A stretch of 64,000 nucleotides of DNA. It comes from Corynebacterium endometrii. GTDB lineage: Bacteria; Actinomycetota; Actinomycetes; Mycobacteriales; Mycobacteriaceae. The notes beneath the pieces are model-generated. The model saw only the letters and a list, made by a program, of their open reading frames with translations. It did not search any database and was not told the DNA's origin. The stretch is from the NCBI RefSeq assembly GCF_004795735.1, contig NZ_CP039247.1:2046001-2110000 (forward strand). The letters are read 5' to 3'. Each line of letters starts with the position of its first letter. The stretch's first letter is position 1. Shown here piece after piece: positions 26,371 through 35,212 of the stretch. The position numbers were made by a program, and so were the translations under genes.

Positions 26371-27221
26371 GAGTTCAACGCCGCGTCGATAAGGTCCCGG
26401 ATTTCTTGTTCGTTATCCGGGGCCTTAAATTTATGCCCGCCCAGCTGCTTGACCCGCGTCGCTACGCGCACGGAGGACACCAGCCAGACGGAATCGGCGC
26501 CTTCCAAGTCCTTGATGGTCATCTCCTTGGACTTGCAGCGCCACCCCTCGGCAGTGGCGTGCTCGAAGAGCGCAGCTTGGGTGGTGCCTGGCAGAATCCC
26601 GGGGCTTGCCGGGGTGCGCAGCTTCTTTCCCTTGAATGACACGACGGTGGAGGTGGCCCCCTCAAGGACGTTCCCGGTTCGAGGATCCGTGAAGATCACA
26701 TCATCGAAGCCCTTTTTCAAAGCCTGACGCATGGTGGCCATGGTCGCCGCGTAATTCAAGGTCTTTGCGGGCAGGTCCGCGGGAACCAGCCACCCGCGCT
26801 CGGTGACGTGGGCTTTTACCCCCTTTTCCCGCTGGTGGAGTACCTCCTCTGCGATTGGCTGAACCACGACCCAGCAGCTTGGATGCCCGGTGGATTTCCG
26901 GCCGCGGGTATACGTCCACGTGCATTTAGCCTCACCATCGCCATACTCGGCAATCGCCAGACTCGTGGCTTCTTCCCACTTTTCAAAGCTGGGAGCGGCC
27001 AGGTCCATAACCTCTGCGGAATTGCTGAAGCGTTCAAAGTGGCGTTGCAGGTTGACCGGGTGTCCATCTCGGACCAGCAGCGATTCAAAGACCCCATCAC
27101 CGCGGGTTACTACCGCATCATCGAAAAACACCATGGGGAGGTTGGGGTTGTGCCAGCGGGCGGAACCACCGTATGGCTCTACGATGTAAATGACCGGCTG
27201 CTTATTGTTCATGGATCTCAT
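26367..27221 (-). CDS. pabC: aminodeoxychorismate lyase / class IV aminotransferase
   Basis: The roughly 284-aa protein is a fold-type IV PLP enzyme. VFFDDAVVTRGDGVFESLLVRDG is the N-terminal signature, the PLP lysine is in PAKTLNYAATMATMRQA, and GNVLEGATSTVVSF is the C-terminal cofactor motif. PabC makes p-aminobenzoate for folate; a branched-chain or D-amino-acid transaminase cannot be excluded by reading alone. I use ATG 27221, preceded by TGGGGAAT; the open frame upstream to 27542 is antisense to ygfZ. Confidence 0.8.
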   Translation of the reverse strand: MRSMNNKQPVIYIVEPYGGSARWHNPNLPMVFFDDAVVTRGDGVFESLLVRDGHPVNLQRHFERFSNSAEVMDLAAPSFEKWEEATSLAIAEYGDGEAKCTWTYTRGRKSTGHPSCWVVVQPIAEEVLHQREKGVKAHVTERGWLVPADLPAKTLNYAATMATMRQALKKGFDDVIFTDPRTGNVLEGATSTVVSFKGKKLRTPASPGILPGTTQAALFEHATAEGWRCKSKEMTIKDLEGADSVWLVSSVRVATRVKQLGGHKFKAPDNEQEIRDLIDAALNS

Positions 27222-27248
27222 TATTCCCCAAAAGGTAGGGTTGAGTCC

Positions 27249-28304
27249 GTGATTTACACTTCTCCTCTCCTGTCCCGCCCGTCTGCAACGGAACTCGCCG
27301 AGCCCGGCCCCCTTGATGCCGCCGGTGTGGCATGGCATTACGGCAACCCCCTGGGTGAGCAACGCGTGGTTGAACGCGGCTCCGCCATTATTGACCGTTC
27401 CCACCGCTTCGTCATCTCCGTCACCGGCCAGGACGCACCGGAGTTTCTTAATAACCTGCTCAGCCAGAAGCTCGACGATGTCCCCTCCGGTTACAGCGCC
27501 GGCGCGCTGGACCTTGACATGCAGGGGCGCATCCTGCACCACGCCAAGGTCAGCCGGACCGCCGAGGGGTTCTACCTCGATATGCCGTCCGCCCAGGGGG
27601 AATCCTTTTTGGACTTCTTAACCAAGATGGTCTTTTGGTCCCAGGTGGAAGTCAGCCAGGCCGAGGTTGCGGTCATCACCGTGCTGGGCGCGCCCTTAGA
27701 CGCCCCGGACGGCGCGCTTGTTGCCCGTGACGTTGAGTGGTTGGGCAGCCCGCGCCAGGATTTTCTAGTTCCCAGCGGTCAGTTGGAAGCCAGCGTGGCG
27801 AATCTTGAATCCCAGGGTGGCAAGTTAGCCGGGCTCATGGCTTTTACCGCCGAGCGGGTTAAGGCCCTGGAGCCGGAGCGGGAAGCGGATTTGGACGATA
27901 AATCAATTCCGCACGAGGTTCCGCACTGGATTGGCCGCGGCGAGCGCCTCGGCGCCGTCCACCTGAACAAGGGCTGTTACCGAGGGCAGGAAACGGTGGC
28001 TCGCGTAGACAACCTGGGGCGTTCCCCCCGCCTGCTGGTCATGCTGCAGCTCGACGGCTCATGCCCCGTTGTGCCCCAGCCCGGCCAACCCGTCACCGCC
28101 GGCACCCGCACCGTGGGGCGCTTGGGCACCGTGGTGGAGGACTGCGACAATGGCCCCATCGCGCTCGCCTTGGTGAAGCGTTCGGCGCTGGATTCTCAGC
28201 TTAATATCGGCGAGGTAGCGGTCAGCGTCGACCCCGATTCCATCCAGGACGATGAGGGACCGAAGGCCGGCCGGGCCGCCGTGAACCGCCTTCGCGGACT
28301 TTAA
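27249..28304 (+). CDS. ygfZ: folate-dependent YgfZ/GcvT-family protein
   Basis: The 351-aa product is a GcvT-fold protein with the YgfZ signature KGCYRGQE, which in E. coli supports repair or maturation of Fe-S enzymes with tetrahydrofolate. The start is taken as GTG 27249; the frame is open upstream to 26808, but that region is antisense to pabC. Divergent from pabC by only 27 bp, the two genes link folate supply and use. A terminator follows. Confidence 0.87.
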   Translation: MIYTSPLLSRPSATELAEPGPLDAAGVAWHYGNPLGEQRVVERGSAIIDRSHRFVISVTGQDAPEFLNNLLSQKLDDVPSGYSAGALDLDMQGRILHHAKVSRTAEGFYLDMPSAQGESFLDFLTKMVFWSQVEVSQAEVAVITVLGAPLDAPDGALVARDVEWLGSPRQDFLVPSGQLEASVANLESQGGKLAGLMAFTAERVKALEPEREADLDDKSIPHEVPHWIGRGERLGAVHLNKGCYRGQETVARVDNLGRSPRLLVMLQLDGSCPVVPQPGQPVTAGTRTVGRLGTVVEDCDNGPIALALVKRSALDSQLNIGEVAVSVDPDSIQDDEGPKAGRAAVNRLRGL

Positions 28305-28322
28305 AATCCCACGTCATCGCCG

Positions 28323-28360
28323 CCGCACCACTTTCATCTGGGGGTGGTGCGGAATTTTTT
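28323..28360 (+). terminator. terminator after ygfZ
   Basis: CCGCACCAC and GTGGTGCGG form a 9-bp stem with a short loop, followed by AATTTTTT, 18 nt after the ygfZ stop. Confidence 0.88.
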
Positions 28361-28466
28361 GGGGTAACAGGCTATTGTGTTCTACAGGAAGAAACTAAAA
28401 TTTATAAGCCGATGGGGCATCCGAATTACCCTGGATGTGCCCTAGAACCTCAAGGGGGTCATGCAC

Positions 28467-28685
28467 ATGGGACGCGGACGCGCGAAAGCAAAGCAGACCA
28501 AGGTTGCACGCCAGCTGAAGTACAACACTCCTGACATGGATCTGGATTCTCTCCAGAAGGAGCTTGCCGCTCAGAAGCCACACCACGGCTCCGACTATGA
28601 CTCTGAGGATGATGACTACAGCGACCCATACGCCGATTATGTCGACAAATGGGACGATGAGGATGAGGGTTACTCAAAGCGCTAG
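28467..28685 (+). CDS. DUF3073 small acidic protein
   Basis: The 72-aa protein starts MGRGRAKAKQTKVARQLKYN and ends in a strongly acidic Asp/Tyr-rich tail (YDSEDDDYSDPYADYVDKWD). This basic-head, acidic-tail form is the DUF3073 family found across actinobacteria; its function is unknown. ATG 28467 is chosen over the in-frame ATG 28461 because GGGGG at 28454-28458 is 8 nt upstream of the former. Confidence 0.88.
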   Translation: MGRGRAKAKQTKVARQLKYNTPDMDLDSLQKELAAQKPHHGSDYDSEDDDYSDPYADYVDKWDDEDEGYSKR

Positions 28686-28715
28686 GCGCTAGCCCTCACT
28701 TCCGCTCACAGCTTT

Positions 28716-28756
28716 AAGCACCGCCCGCCTGATATTCAGGTGCAGGCGGTGCTTTT
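28716..28756. terminator. terminator between DUF3073 gene and purM
   Basis: AAGCACCGCC and GGCGGTGCTT pair around an inner GCCTGA/TCAGG hairpin, followed by TTT on the plus strand. It can also serve purM from the other side. Confidence 0.8.
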
Positions 28757-28823
28757 GCGTGCAAAAAGGCCCTCCCCCGCGGGGAAGGGCCAGTTGCTTA
28801 GCGCCGGTGCCGGAGCGTGATTG

Positions 28824-29888
28824 CTAGTAATTAGGGTGGGACCCCAGCATCTGCACGCGGGATGTATCCTCCTCGCGGCTAATGCGCACGGTGCCCAGCT
28901 CCCAGGCATCGACGTGGCGCGCGGTGAGCATGGCCATGGCGCGGTCACGGTCCTCATGGGAAACCACGGCGATCATGCCGACGCCCATGTTGAAGGTCTT
29001 TTCCATCTCTTCCAGCGCCACCTTGCCCACGGAGGAAATGGTGCGGAAGATAGGCCCTGGGGTCCACGTCGCGCGGTTGACCTCGGCTACGAGGCCCTCC
29101 GGAATGACGCGCTCCAGGTTGCCCGCCAGGCCGCCGCCGGTGACGTGGCAGAAGGTGGACACGGAGCACTCGTTGGCCAACGCTAGGCAGTCCTTGGCGT
29201 AGATGCGCGTTGGCTCCAGCAGTTCCTCGCCCAGGGTGCGGTCAAGGTCCTCCATGTGGCCGTCGAGCGGCAGGCCGGCCTGCTCCAGCAGGATGTAGCG
29301 GGCTAGGGAGTAGCCGTTGGAATGCAGGCCGGAAGACCCCATGGCGATAAGCACGTCGCCGTCTCGGACCTTGTCCGGGCCCAGCAGCGCATCCGCCTCA
29401 ACGACGCCCACCGCCGTGGCGGATACGTCATATTCCTCGGGATCCATCACGCCTGGGTGCTCGGCAGTCTCGCCGCCCAGCAGCGCGCAGCCGGCCTGCA
29501 CGCAGCCCTCGGCGATGCCGGCCACGATGTCCGCCACCTTTTCCGGCACCACCTTTCCGACGGCGATGTAATCCTGCAGGAACAGTGGCTCCGCGCCGCA
29601 GACCACCAGGTCATCCACGCACATTGCGACGAGATCGATGCCAATGGTGTCATGCTTATCCATCGCCTGCGCCACGGCCAGCTTGGTGCCCACTCCATCG
29701 GAACCGGCGGCGAGGATTGGCTCCTTGTATTCGCCCAGCTTGAACAGGCCGGCAAAACCGCCCAGGCCGCCCAGGACCTCCGGGCGGGTGGCCCGCTTTG
29801 CGTGGGGTGCAAACAGGGTGACCGCGCGGTCCCCCTCTTCGATGCTCACGCCCGCAGCTGCGTAGGTGTTTTCTTTGTTTTCAGCCAT
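28824..29888 (-). CDS. purM: phosphoribosylformylglycinamidine cyclo-ligase (AIR synthetase)
   Basis: PurM closes the imidazole ring (FGAM to AIR) in purine synthesis using ATP. The 354-aa length is normal. DGVGTKLAVAQAMDKHDTIG and CGAEPLFLQDYIAVGK are family landmarks in the ATP-binding AIRS domain, and CHVTGGGLAGNLERVIPEG begins the C-terminal domain. It follows purF by 27 nt in the same operon. Confidence 0.96.
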   Translation of the reverse strand: MAENKENTYAAAGVSIEEGDRAVTLFAPHAKRATRPEVLGGLGGFAGLFKLGEYKEPILAAGSDGVGTKLAVAQAMDKHDTIGIDLVAMCVDDLVVCGAEPLFLQDYIAVGKVVPEKVADIVAGIAEGCVQAGCALLGGETAEHPGVMDPEEYDVSATAVGVVEADALLGPDKVRDGDVLIAMGSSGLHSNGYSLARYILLEQAGLPLDGHMEDLDRTLGEELLEPTRIYAKDCLALANECSVSTFCHVTGGGLAGNLERVIPEGLVAEVNRATWTPGPIFRTISSVGKVALEEMEKTFNMGVGMIAVVSHEDRDRAMAMLTARHVDAWELGTVRISREEDTSRVQMLGSHPNY

Positions 29889-29915
29889 GTCTATCTTTCT
29901 AGAGTTGAGTTGAAG

Positions 29916-31457
29916 CTAGTTGTCTTCGCCGGCTTGAGCGTCCTGGTGGCCCTGGAGGGTGCGGACGGCCGCCGCGTTGGGATTGCCCTCCGGCAGGCCC
30001 AGTGGGTACTTGCCATCGAAGCAGGCGCAGCAGAGTTCGGCGCGCGGCTGCTCGGTGGCCGCGACCATCTCATCGATGGTGACAAAGCCCAAGGAATCCG
30101 CGCCGATGGCCTCACGAATGGTTTCGCAGATAACGTCCGGATCATCGCTAGGGATGACGTTGGCGATCAGCTCGCCCGGGGACGCGAAATCAATGCCGTA
30201 GAAGCATGGCCACTTAACCGGTGGCGATGCGATGCGCACGTGCACCTCGGCGGCGCCGGCCTCACGCAGCATGCGGATAAGCGCGCGCTGGGTGTTGCCG
30301 CGGACGATGGAATCATCCACGACCACCAGCTTCTTGCCCTCAATGACCTCACGCAAGGGGTTGAGTTTGAGGCGAATGCCCAACTGGCGCAGGGTCTGGG
30401 TGGGCTGGATGAAGGTGCGGCCCACATAGGCGTTCTTCACCAAACCGTGGGCAAAGGTTAGGCCCGACTCGCGGGCGTAGCCCACGGCGGCGGGGTTGCC
30501 GGATTCGGGGACCGGGATGACCATGTCCGCCTCCGGCGCCGGGTATTCGCGGGCCAGGCGCCGGCCGATGTCCACGCGGGTGGCGTTGACGCTGCGGCCC
30601 TTGATGGTCGAGTCGGGGCGGGCCAGGTAAACGTATTCAAAGACGCAGCCCTTGCGTTCGACCTCGGCGAAACGCTCGGAGCGCACGCCGGCCTCATCGA
30701 TGGCAACCAGCTCGCCCGGCTCAATTTCGCGGATGAACTGCGCGCCCACAATGTCGAGTGCACAGGTCTCCGAGGCCACGACCCATCCCTGCGGCAGACG
30801 CCCCAGGCATAGCGGGCGGATGCCGGCGTTATCGCGGGCGGCATACAGCGTATGCCCATCCGTGAAGGTCAGGCAGAAGGCGCCCTTGATCCGCGGGAGG
30901 AGTTCCTTTGCGCTGGTAAAGACGTCCTTGTCCTCATCCACCCCGTGCGCGAGCAGCAGGGACATGATGGAGGAGTCTGAGATGGATTCATCGCCGCGCT
31001 TGGTCAGGCCCAGCTCGTAGACCTCTTCGCGCAGCTCCAGGTAATTGACCAGGTTGCCGTTATGCCCCAGGGCGATGTCAATGCCGGTGGAAGACGTATT
31101 GAACACCGGTTGCACGTTGCGCCATTCCTTGCCGCCGGCGGTGGAATAGCGCGTGTGCCCCACGGCCACGTTTCCCTGCAGGGAGCTTAGGATGGACTCA
31201 TCGAAGATGTTGGAGACCAGGCCCTGGTCTTTGAATACCACCAGGTTGTTGTCATCGCCCACGGCGATGCCGGCGGCTTCCTGGCCGCGGTGCTGCAGGG
31301 CGAAAAGGCCAAAGTAGGTAAGCTTCGAAACTTCCTCTCCAGGCGCCCATACACCGAAGACACCGCACTCCTCGCGCGGTTCCGTCTCGCCATGGTCGTT
31401 CAGGTCAGTGATTCCGGTCGTGCCGGGAAGGTTTACTGCTACCACGGCCGCAATCAT
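29916..31457 (-). CDS. purF: amidophosphoribosyltransferase
   Basis: PurF starts purine synthesis by moving ammonia from glutamine onto PRPP. A roughly 30-residue propeptide precedes the nucleophile C31 in EECGVFGVW, so this is a self-processed Ntn enzyme. The PRPP loop is VVVDDSIVRGNT. C-terminal cysteines in CCACFDGKYP suggest the Fe-S-containing form. The 513-aa length fits. The annotated ATG lacks a strong ribosome site, and an in-frame GTG lies 4 codons later. Confidence 0.95.
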   Translation of the reverse strand: MIAAVVAVNLPGTTGITDLNDHGETEPREECGVFGVWAPGEEVSKLTYFGLFALQHRGQEAAGIAVGDDNNLVVFKDQGLVSNIFDESILSSLQGNVAVGHTRYSTAGGKEWRNVQPVFNTSSTGIDIALGHNGNLVNYLELREEVYELGLTKRGDESISDSSIMSLLLAHGVDEDKDVFTSAKELLPRIKGAFCLTFTDGHTLYAARDNAGIRPLCLGRLPQGWVVASETCALDIVGAQFIREIEPGELVAIDEAGVRSERFAEVERKGCVFEYVYLARPDSTIKGRSVNATRVDIGRRLAREYPAPEADMVIPVPESGNPAAVGYARESGLTFAHGLVKNAYVGRTFIQPTQTLRQLGIRLKLNPLREVIEGKKLVVVDDSIVRGNTQRALIRMLREAGAAEVHVRIASPPVKWPCFYGIDFASPGELIANVIPSDDPDVICETIREAIGADSLGFVTIDEMVAATEQPRAELCCACFDGKYPLGLPEGNPNAAAVRTLQGHQDAQAGEDN

Positions 31458-31478
31458 AGCCGGTTTATGCTTTCGAAA

Positions 31479-31871
31479 CTACAGTTTGAGCCCTCCAATT
31501 ACCGGTAGCCACTTTCCCACTTCGCCGACGCGCGTTCCAGAGGCGTCCACCAAGCCCCCATCCTGCGCCTCATCGAAGCTGACAAAGCCCAGCGCTAGGC
31601 GCAGCCACACGCGCGGCGCGCATTCGATGACATTGGGCGGCGTGCCGCGGGTGTGGCGCGGGCCCTCGATGCATTGAACCGCCACGAACGGCGGCACGCG
31701 CACCTCCACGCTGTGGCCGGGGGCGTCGGCTTCCAGCAAACGCGCCGTGCCCCGCACCGCGGCGGCCAGCTGCTGGCGGCTTGGGGTAGCCGCGGCCTCT
31801 TCATCACGCACCCAGTCCAGGACTTCGAGTACGGCTGCGCGGGCTGCTGCTGGGTCCACTTTCTTTTTCAT
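31479..31871 (-). CDS. SCP2-like sterol carrier family protein
   Basis: The roughly 130-aa protein matches the small sterol-carrier-family protein that sits beside purF in several actinobacteria, including a mycobacterial Rv0807-type gene. Landmarks are EVRVPPFVAVQCIEGPRHTRG and the C-terminal VGEVGKWLPVIGGL. No catalytic residues are known. ATG 31871 (MKKKVDP) is favoured over the upstream ATG 31892. It ends 22 nt before purF and is probably in the same transcript. Confidence 0.8.
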   Translation of the reverse strand: MKKKVDPAAARAAVLEVLDWVRDEEAAATPSRQQLAAAVRGTARLLEADAPGHSVEVRVPPFVAVQCIEGPRHTRGTPPNVIECAPRVWLRLALGFVSFDEAQDGGLVDASGTRVGEVGKWLPVIGGLKL

Positions 31872-31911
31872 AAGTGCCCATACTATCTGCATTCCCCGTT
31901 ACTCTTGAGCC

Positions 31912-32922
31912 ATGCCAAATTCGCCTGAGCTTCAAGAAAATCTCAAGTCTCCGTCCATCACGCTGCGCTTTATGGCCTCCCCCACGGATTTGCTTATCGC
32001 GGGCGCGCGCGGCATTTCCGGTGGACGCGTGCTGGAGTGGATCGATAAGGCCGCATACGCCTGCGCCGTGCAGTGGTCCGGCACCTATTGCGTGACCGCC
32101 TATGTGGGCCATATTCACTTCACCCGCCCCATCCCGTCCGGACACATCGTGGAGGTGCGTTCGCGTATCGCCATGACGGGACGCTCCTCGATGCACATTG
32201 TCAATGAGGTGCTGTCCGCGGATCCACGCGAGGGCATTTTCACCCGCGCCTGCGATTGCCTGGTCATTTTCGTGGCCATGGATCCCGATACCAAAAAGTC
32301 CCGCCCGGTTCCTCCGTTCGTTCCACAGACGGATGACCAGCGCCGCGTCATGGAGGCCGCGGAGTCCCGCATCGAGCTGCGCAAGGCCATTGAGCAGGAA
32401 ATGAACAAGCAGACCTACGACGGGCCCTCGGACGCCCCGCGCATGATTAACCGCTTCCTGGCCCAACCGATGGACGTCAACTGGGGCGGTAACGTCCATG
32501 GCGGCACCGCCATGGAGTGGGTGGATGAGGCGGCTACCGCGTGCACCATGGAGTGGTCCGGCGAGCAGACCGTCGCGGTCTATGCCGGCGGCATTCGTTT
32601 CTACAACCCCATCCACATTGGCGATCTCATTGAGGTAGACGCCCGCATGATGCGCACGGATGCGCGTTCCATGCAGATGAGCGTCCACGTGCGCGCGGGC
32701 AACCCGAAGGGCGGCCGCGAACACCTCCAGACCGCCATGCATGCCACCGTTTCATACATGGCGGTGGATCATGACTGGAATACGGTCGAGGCTCGCCAGT
32801 TCACCCCGAAGACCGAAGAGGACATCCGCCTGGCTGAGCACGCCCAGACGCTGCGCAACCTGCGCAGCAAGTACACCCCTAAGCCGCTGATCGTGGCCCC
32901 GTCCGCGCAGCACATCGACTAG
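31912..32922 (+). CDS. acyl-CoA thioesterase with two hotdog domains
   Basis: The 336-aa protein is an internal duplication of the 4HBT hotdog fold: VLEWIDKAAYACAVQWSGTY in the first half and GGTAMEWVDEAATACTMEWS in the second. It would hydrolyse acyl-CoA thioesters in the cytoplasm. TACTCT (31900-31905) places the predicted transcription start exactly at the A of the ATG, so the mRNA looks leaderless. It is divergent from the SCP2-like gene, with 40 bp between the starts. Confidence 0.87.
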   Translation: MPNSPELQENLKSPSITLRFMASPTDLLIAGARGISGGRVLEWIDKAAYACAVQWSGTYCVTAYVGHIHFTRPIPSGHIVEVRSRIAMTGRSSMHIVNEVLSADPREGIFTRACDCLVIFVAMDPDTKKSRPVPPFVPQTDDQRRVMEAAESRIELRKAIEQEMNKQTYDGPSDAPRMINRFLAQPMDVNWGGNVHGGTAMEWVDEAATACTMEWSGEQTVAVYAGGIRFYNPIHIGDLIEVDARMMRTDARSMQMSVHVRAGNPKGGREHLQTAMHATVSYMAVDHDWNTVEARQFTPKTEEDIRLAEHAQTLRNLRSKYTPKPLIVAPSAQHID

Positions 32923-32967
32923 CGCCGCCATAGGCCCCATGGCCGCGGCGCCGGGGGAAGTCAAAGT

Positions 32968-33018
32968 AACTCACGGCAACCATATTTTGAGGATTCTTCA
33001 GGCCGGCTGCCGTGGGTT
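32968..33018. terminator. terminator between thioesterase and hemolysin III genes
   Basis: AACTCACGGCAAC and GCTGCCGTGGGTT can pair with one or two mismatches across a 25-nt loop, followed by ATTCCCGTTTT on the plus strand. The flanking genes are convergent. Confidence 0.6.
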
Positions 33019-33027
33019 ATTCCCGTT

Positions 33028-33726
33028 TTAAGCCCCCACTACCACCATCCATACGGCCACCAGGTGGACCGCGGCGGCGGCCACCGTCGCGGTGTGGAAG
33101 TGCTCATGGTAGCCATAGATGCGGGCGTTGCGGCCGGGCCACTTGAAGCCGTACATCAACGCACCCAGTGAGTAGGTGACCCCACCGGCGAAAAGCAGCC
33201 AGACCACGGTTGGGCCGGCGGAGCCCCACAGCGTGGGCAGCAAGGGCAGGATGAGCCAGCCAAGCGTCAGGTAGACCACCACGTCCAGCCATCGTGGATG
33301 GCTAATCCAGACCAGGTTCAAGATCACTCCGGCAACGGCCCCGCCCCAGGCCAGGGAAAGCATCCACGCGGCGGTGGACGGCGGCAGCACAATCAGGCAC
33401 AGCGGCGTGTACGTGGCGGCGATAAAGACCGCGATTGTGGCGTGATCCGCGCGCCGCCACCACTGGACCGTCGCAGACGAGGCCCACGGGTAACGGTGAT
33501 AGGCGGCGGATACGCCGAAGAGGCTCACGAATCCCACGCCGTAAACGGTTACGCCCAGCGCCTGCCACCACGGCAGGGTCATCCAGGCATACGTCGCTAG
33601 GACCGTGGAGGAAATGATAGACAGCAGCGCCGCCACCAGGTGCGTCCAGCCACGGGTAATGGGCCGCGGTCCGCGGTCAGCCACCCAAAAGGTGCGTTGG
33701 ATGCGCTTGTCAGACATGACGCTCAC
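33028..33726 (-). CDS. hemolysin III / PAQR family membrane protein
   Basis: The 232-aa protein has seven membrane segments and the conserved PAQR histidines: SAAYHRYPW near the end of the third helix and GYHEHFHTATVAAAA near the C-terminus. The biochemical role in bacteria is not settled (possible zinc-dependent amidase fold). GTG 33726 has GGAG 4-5 nt upstream; the alternative ATG is 33717. Confidence 0.9.
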   Translation of the reverse strand: MSVMSDKRIQRTFWVADRGPRPITRGWTHLVAALLSIISSTVLATYAWMTLPWWQALGVTVYGVGFVSLFGVSAAYHRYPWASSATVQWWRRADHATIAVFIAATYTPLCLIVLPPSTAAWMLSLAWGGAVAGVILNLVWISHPRWLDVVVYLTLGWLILPLLPTLWGSAGPTVVWLLFAGGVTYSLGALMYGFKWPGRNARIYGYHEHFHTATVAAAAVHLVAVWMVVVGA

Positions 33727-33916
33727 GAGTCTCCAATCGTTGTTTTATTCCGCAAAGTTACGGTTGCGTAAGTAAGTGTATGCTGCCGAAAATCTACAGG
33801 CAATAATTTCCCATCCCCCACCCGACCCGGGCACGGAGGGCGAGCCGCCGGAATGGTCACCGGGCGGGCGGACTCCACGGCGGGTGCACCCAAGGCAAAA
33901 ATGACAGGCACCCCCC

Positions 33917-33945
33917 TTTACAGATTGTTGAACAATCCTTAGGAT
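33917..33945 (+). promoter_or_regulatory. promoter with GntR operator filling the -35/-10 spacer
   Basis: TTTACA (33917-33922), 17 nt, TAGGAT (33940-33945) form a good promoter for the NRAMP-like gene. The whole spacer is the palindrome GATTGTTGAACAATC (33923-33937) plus CT. The same 18 nt (AGATTGTTGAACAATCCT) recur, in the same orientation relative to transcription, upstream of pxpA at 40859-40876. The dyad TTGTTnAACAA suits an FCD-type GntR repressor such as the one encoded at 36015-36644. Confidence 0.75.
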
Positions 33946-33994
33946 GATGTGAATCACACAGAAGTGGGATACCCGTCACGAAAGGGGCGCGAAA

Positions 33995-35212
33995 GTGAGC
34001 GCAGAGACAGCCGCAGCGGCAAAGAATCCTCCCCGGGGCCTGGGCGCCATGGCGGGCGCCATGTTCCTCATGGCCACCTCCGCCATCGGCCCGGGCTTTT
34101 TGACCCAGACCAGTGTCTTCACGGTCCAGATGGGCGCCGCCTTTGCGTTCGCCATCTTCCTGTCCATCATCGTGGACATCGCAATCCAGCTCAATGTGTG
34201 GCGCGTGCTGGGCGTGTCCGGCCTGCGCGCCAATGAGCTGGGCAATACCGTCCTGCCTGGCCTCGGCTGGGTCATGGCCGCGTTCGTATTCATCGGCGGA
34301 TTGGTGTTTAACATCGGCAACATCGCCGGCTCCGGCCTAGGCATCAATGCAATGCTGGGCATCGACGCGCGAATCGGCGGCGTCATTGCTTCCGCAATCG
34401 CCATCTTCATCTTCCTGTCCAAGCGCGCCGGCGTTGCCCTGGACCGCCTGGTGGCCGCCTTGGGCGCGATCATGATCCTGCTCATGCTTTACGTGGCCAT
34501 CGTCTCCCAGCCCCCACTGGGCGAGGCATTGAAGCAGACCGTCATGCCCGAAGAGGTGGACTTCTTCGTCATCACCACCTTGATCGGCGGCACCGTCGGC
34601 GGCTATATCACCTTTGCCGGCGCGCACCGCATCATCGACAACGGGCTGACCGGCCCCGAGCATGTCAAGACCATCACCCAGACCTCCGTGTGGGGCATCG
34701 TTGTCACCGGCATCATGCGCGCGCTGCTATTCCTGGCGGTGCTGGGCGTTGTGGCAACCGGCGTTACCCTCTCCGAGGACAACACCGCCGCCGACGCCTT
34801 CCGCGTGGCCGCCGGCGAATTTGGCCTTCGCGCCTTTGGCGTGGTCCTTTTCGCCGCCGGCCTGTCCTCCGTCATTGGCGCCTCCTACACCTCCATCTCC
34901 TTCATCACGAGCCAGCAAACCAACCCGCGGACCCGCAACTTCATGACCGTGGGGCTGATCGTGGCCTGCACCATCTTGTACGTCGCCCTGAACTCGGCTC
35001 CCCAGAAGCTGCTCATCTTCGCGGGCGCCTTCAACGGCCTCATCCTGCCTATCGCCTTCGCCGTGGTGATGTGGGTTGCCTTCAAGCGCCGCGACCTGCT
35101 TATGGGTTACGCCTACCCCAAGTGGCTGCTCATCATCGGCTTCCTGGCGTGGCTGCTCACCATCTTCATCGGCGTCAACGCCTTCTCCGGCATCACGGAT
35201 CTCTTTGCCTAA
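33995..35212 (+). CDS. NRAMP-fold transporter of the 5-oxoproline cluster (YcsG-like)
   Basis: The 405-aa membrane protein has about eleven hydrophobic segments and the start MFLMATSAIGPGFLTQTSVF of the NRAMP superfamily. The canonical metal motif DPGN of helix 1 and the MPH motif of helix 6 are not present (helix 6 region reads YITFAGAHRIIDNG), so divalent metal transport is doubtful. In Bacillus the homologue ycsG lies among ycsF (pxpA), ycsI and kip genes; uptake of 5-oxoproline or a related acid is a reasonable inference. Its TAA overlaps the ATG of the next gene (TAATG). Confidence 0.82.
   Translation: MSAETAAAAKNPPRGLGAMAGAMFLMATSAIGPGFLTQTSVFTVQMGAAFAFAIFLSIIVDIAIQLNVWRVLGVSGLRANELGNTVLPGLGWVMAAFVFIGGLVFNIGNIAGSGLGINAMLGIDARIGGVIASAIAIFIFLSKRAGVALDRLVAALGAIMILLMLYVAIVSQPPLGEALKQTVMPEEVDFFVITTLIGGTVGGYITFAGAHRIIDNGLTGPEHVKTITQTSVWGIVVTGIMRALLFLAVLGVVATGVTLSEDNTAADAFRVAAGEFGLRAFGVVLFAAGLSSVIGASYTSISFITSQQTNPRTRNFMTVGLIVACTILYVALNSAPQKLLIFAGAFNGLILPIAFAVVMWVAFKRRDLLMGYAYPKWLLIIGFLAWLLTIFIGVNAFSGITDLFA

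Noticed and set aside
29322..30461. 379-codon plus-strand open frame opposite purM and purF
   Set aside because: It spans the 3' ends of two convincing purine genes on the other strand and shows no domain.
34690..35211. Upstream extension of the DUF1445 frame
   Set aside because: The part before ATG 35212 is Arg/His-rich and overlaps the transporter gene; the family N-terminus begins at the ATG in TAATG.
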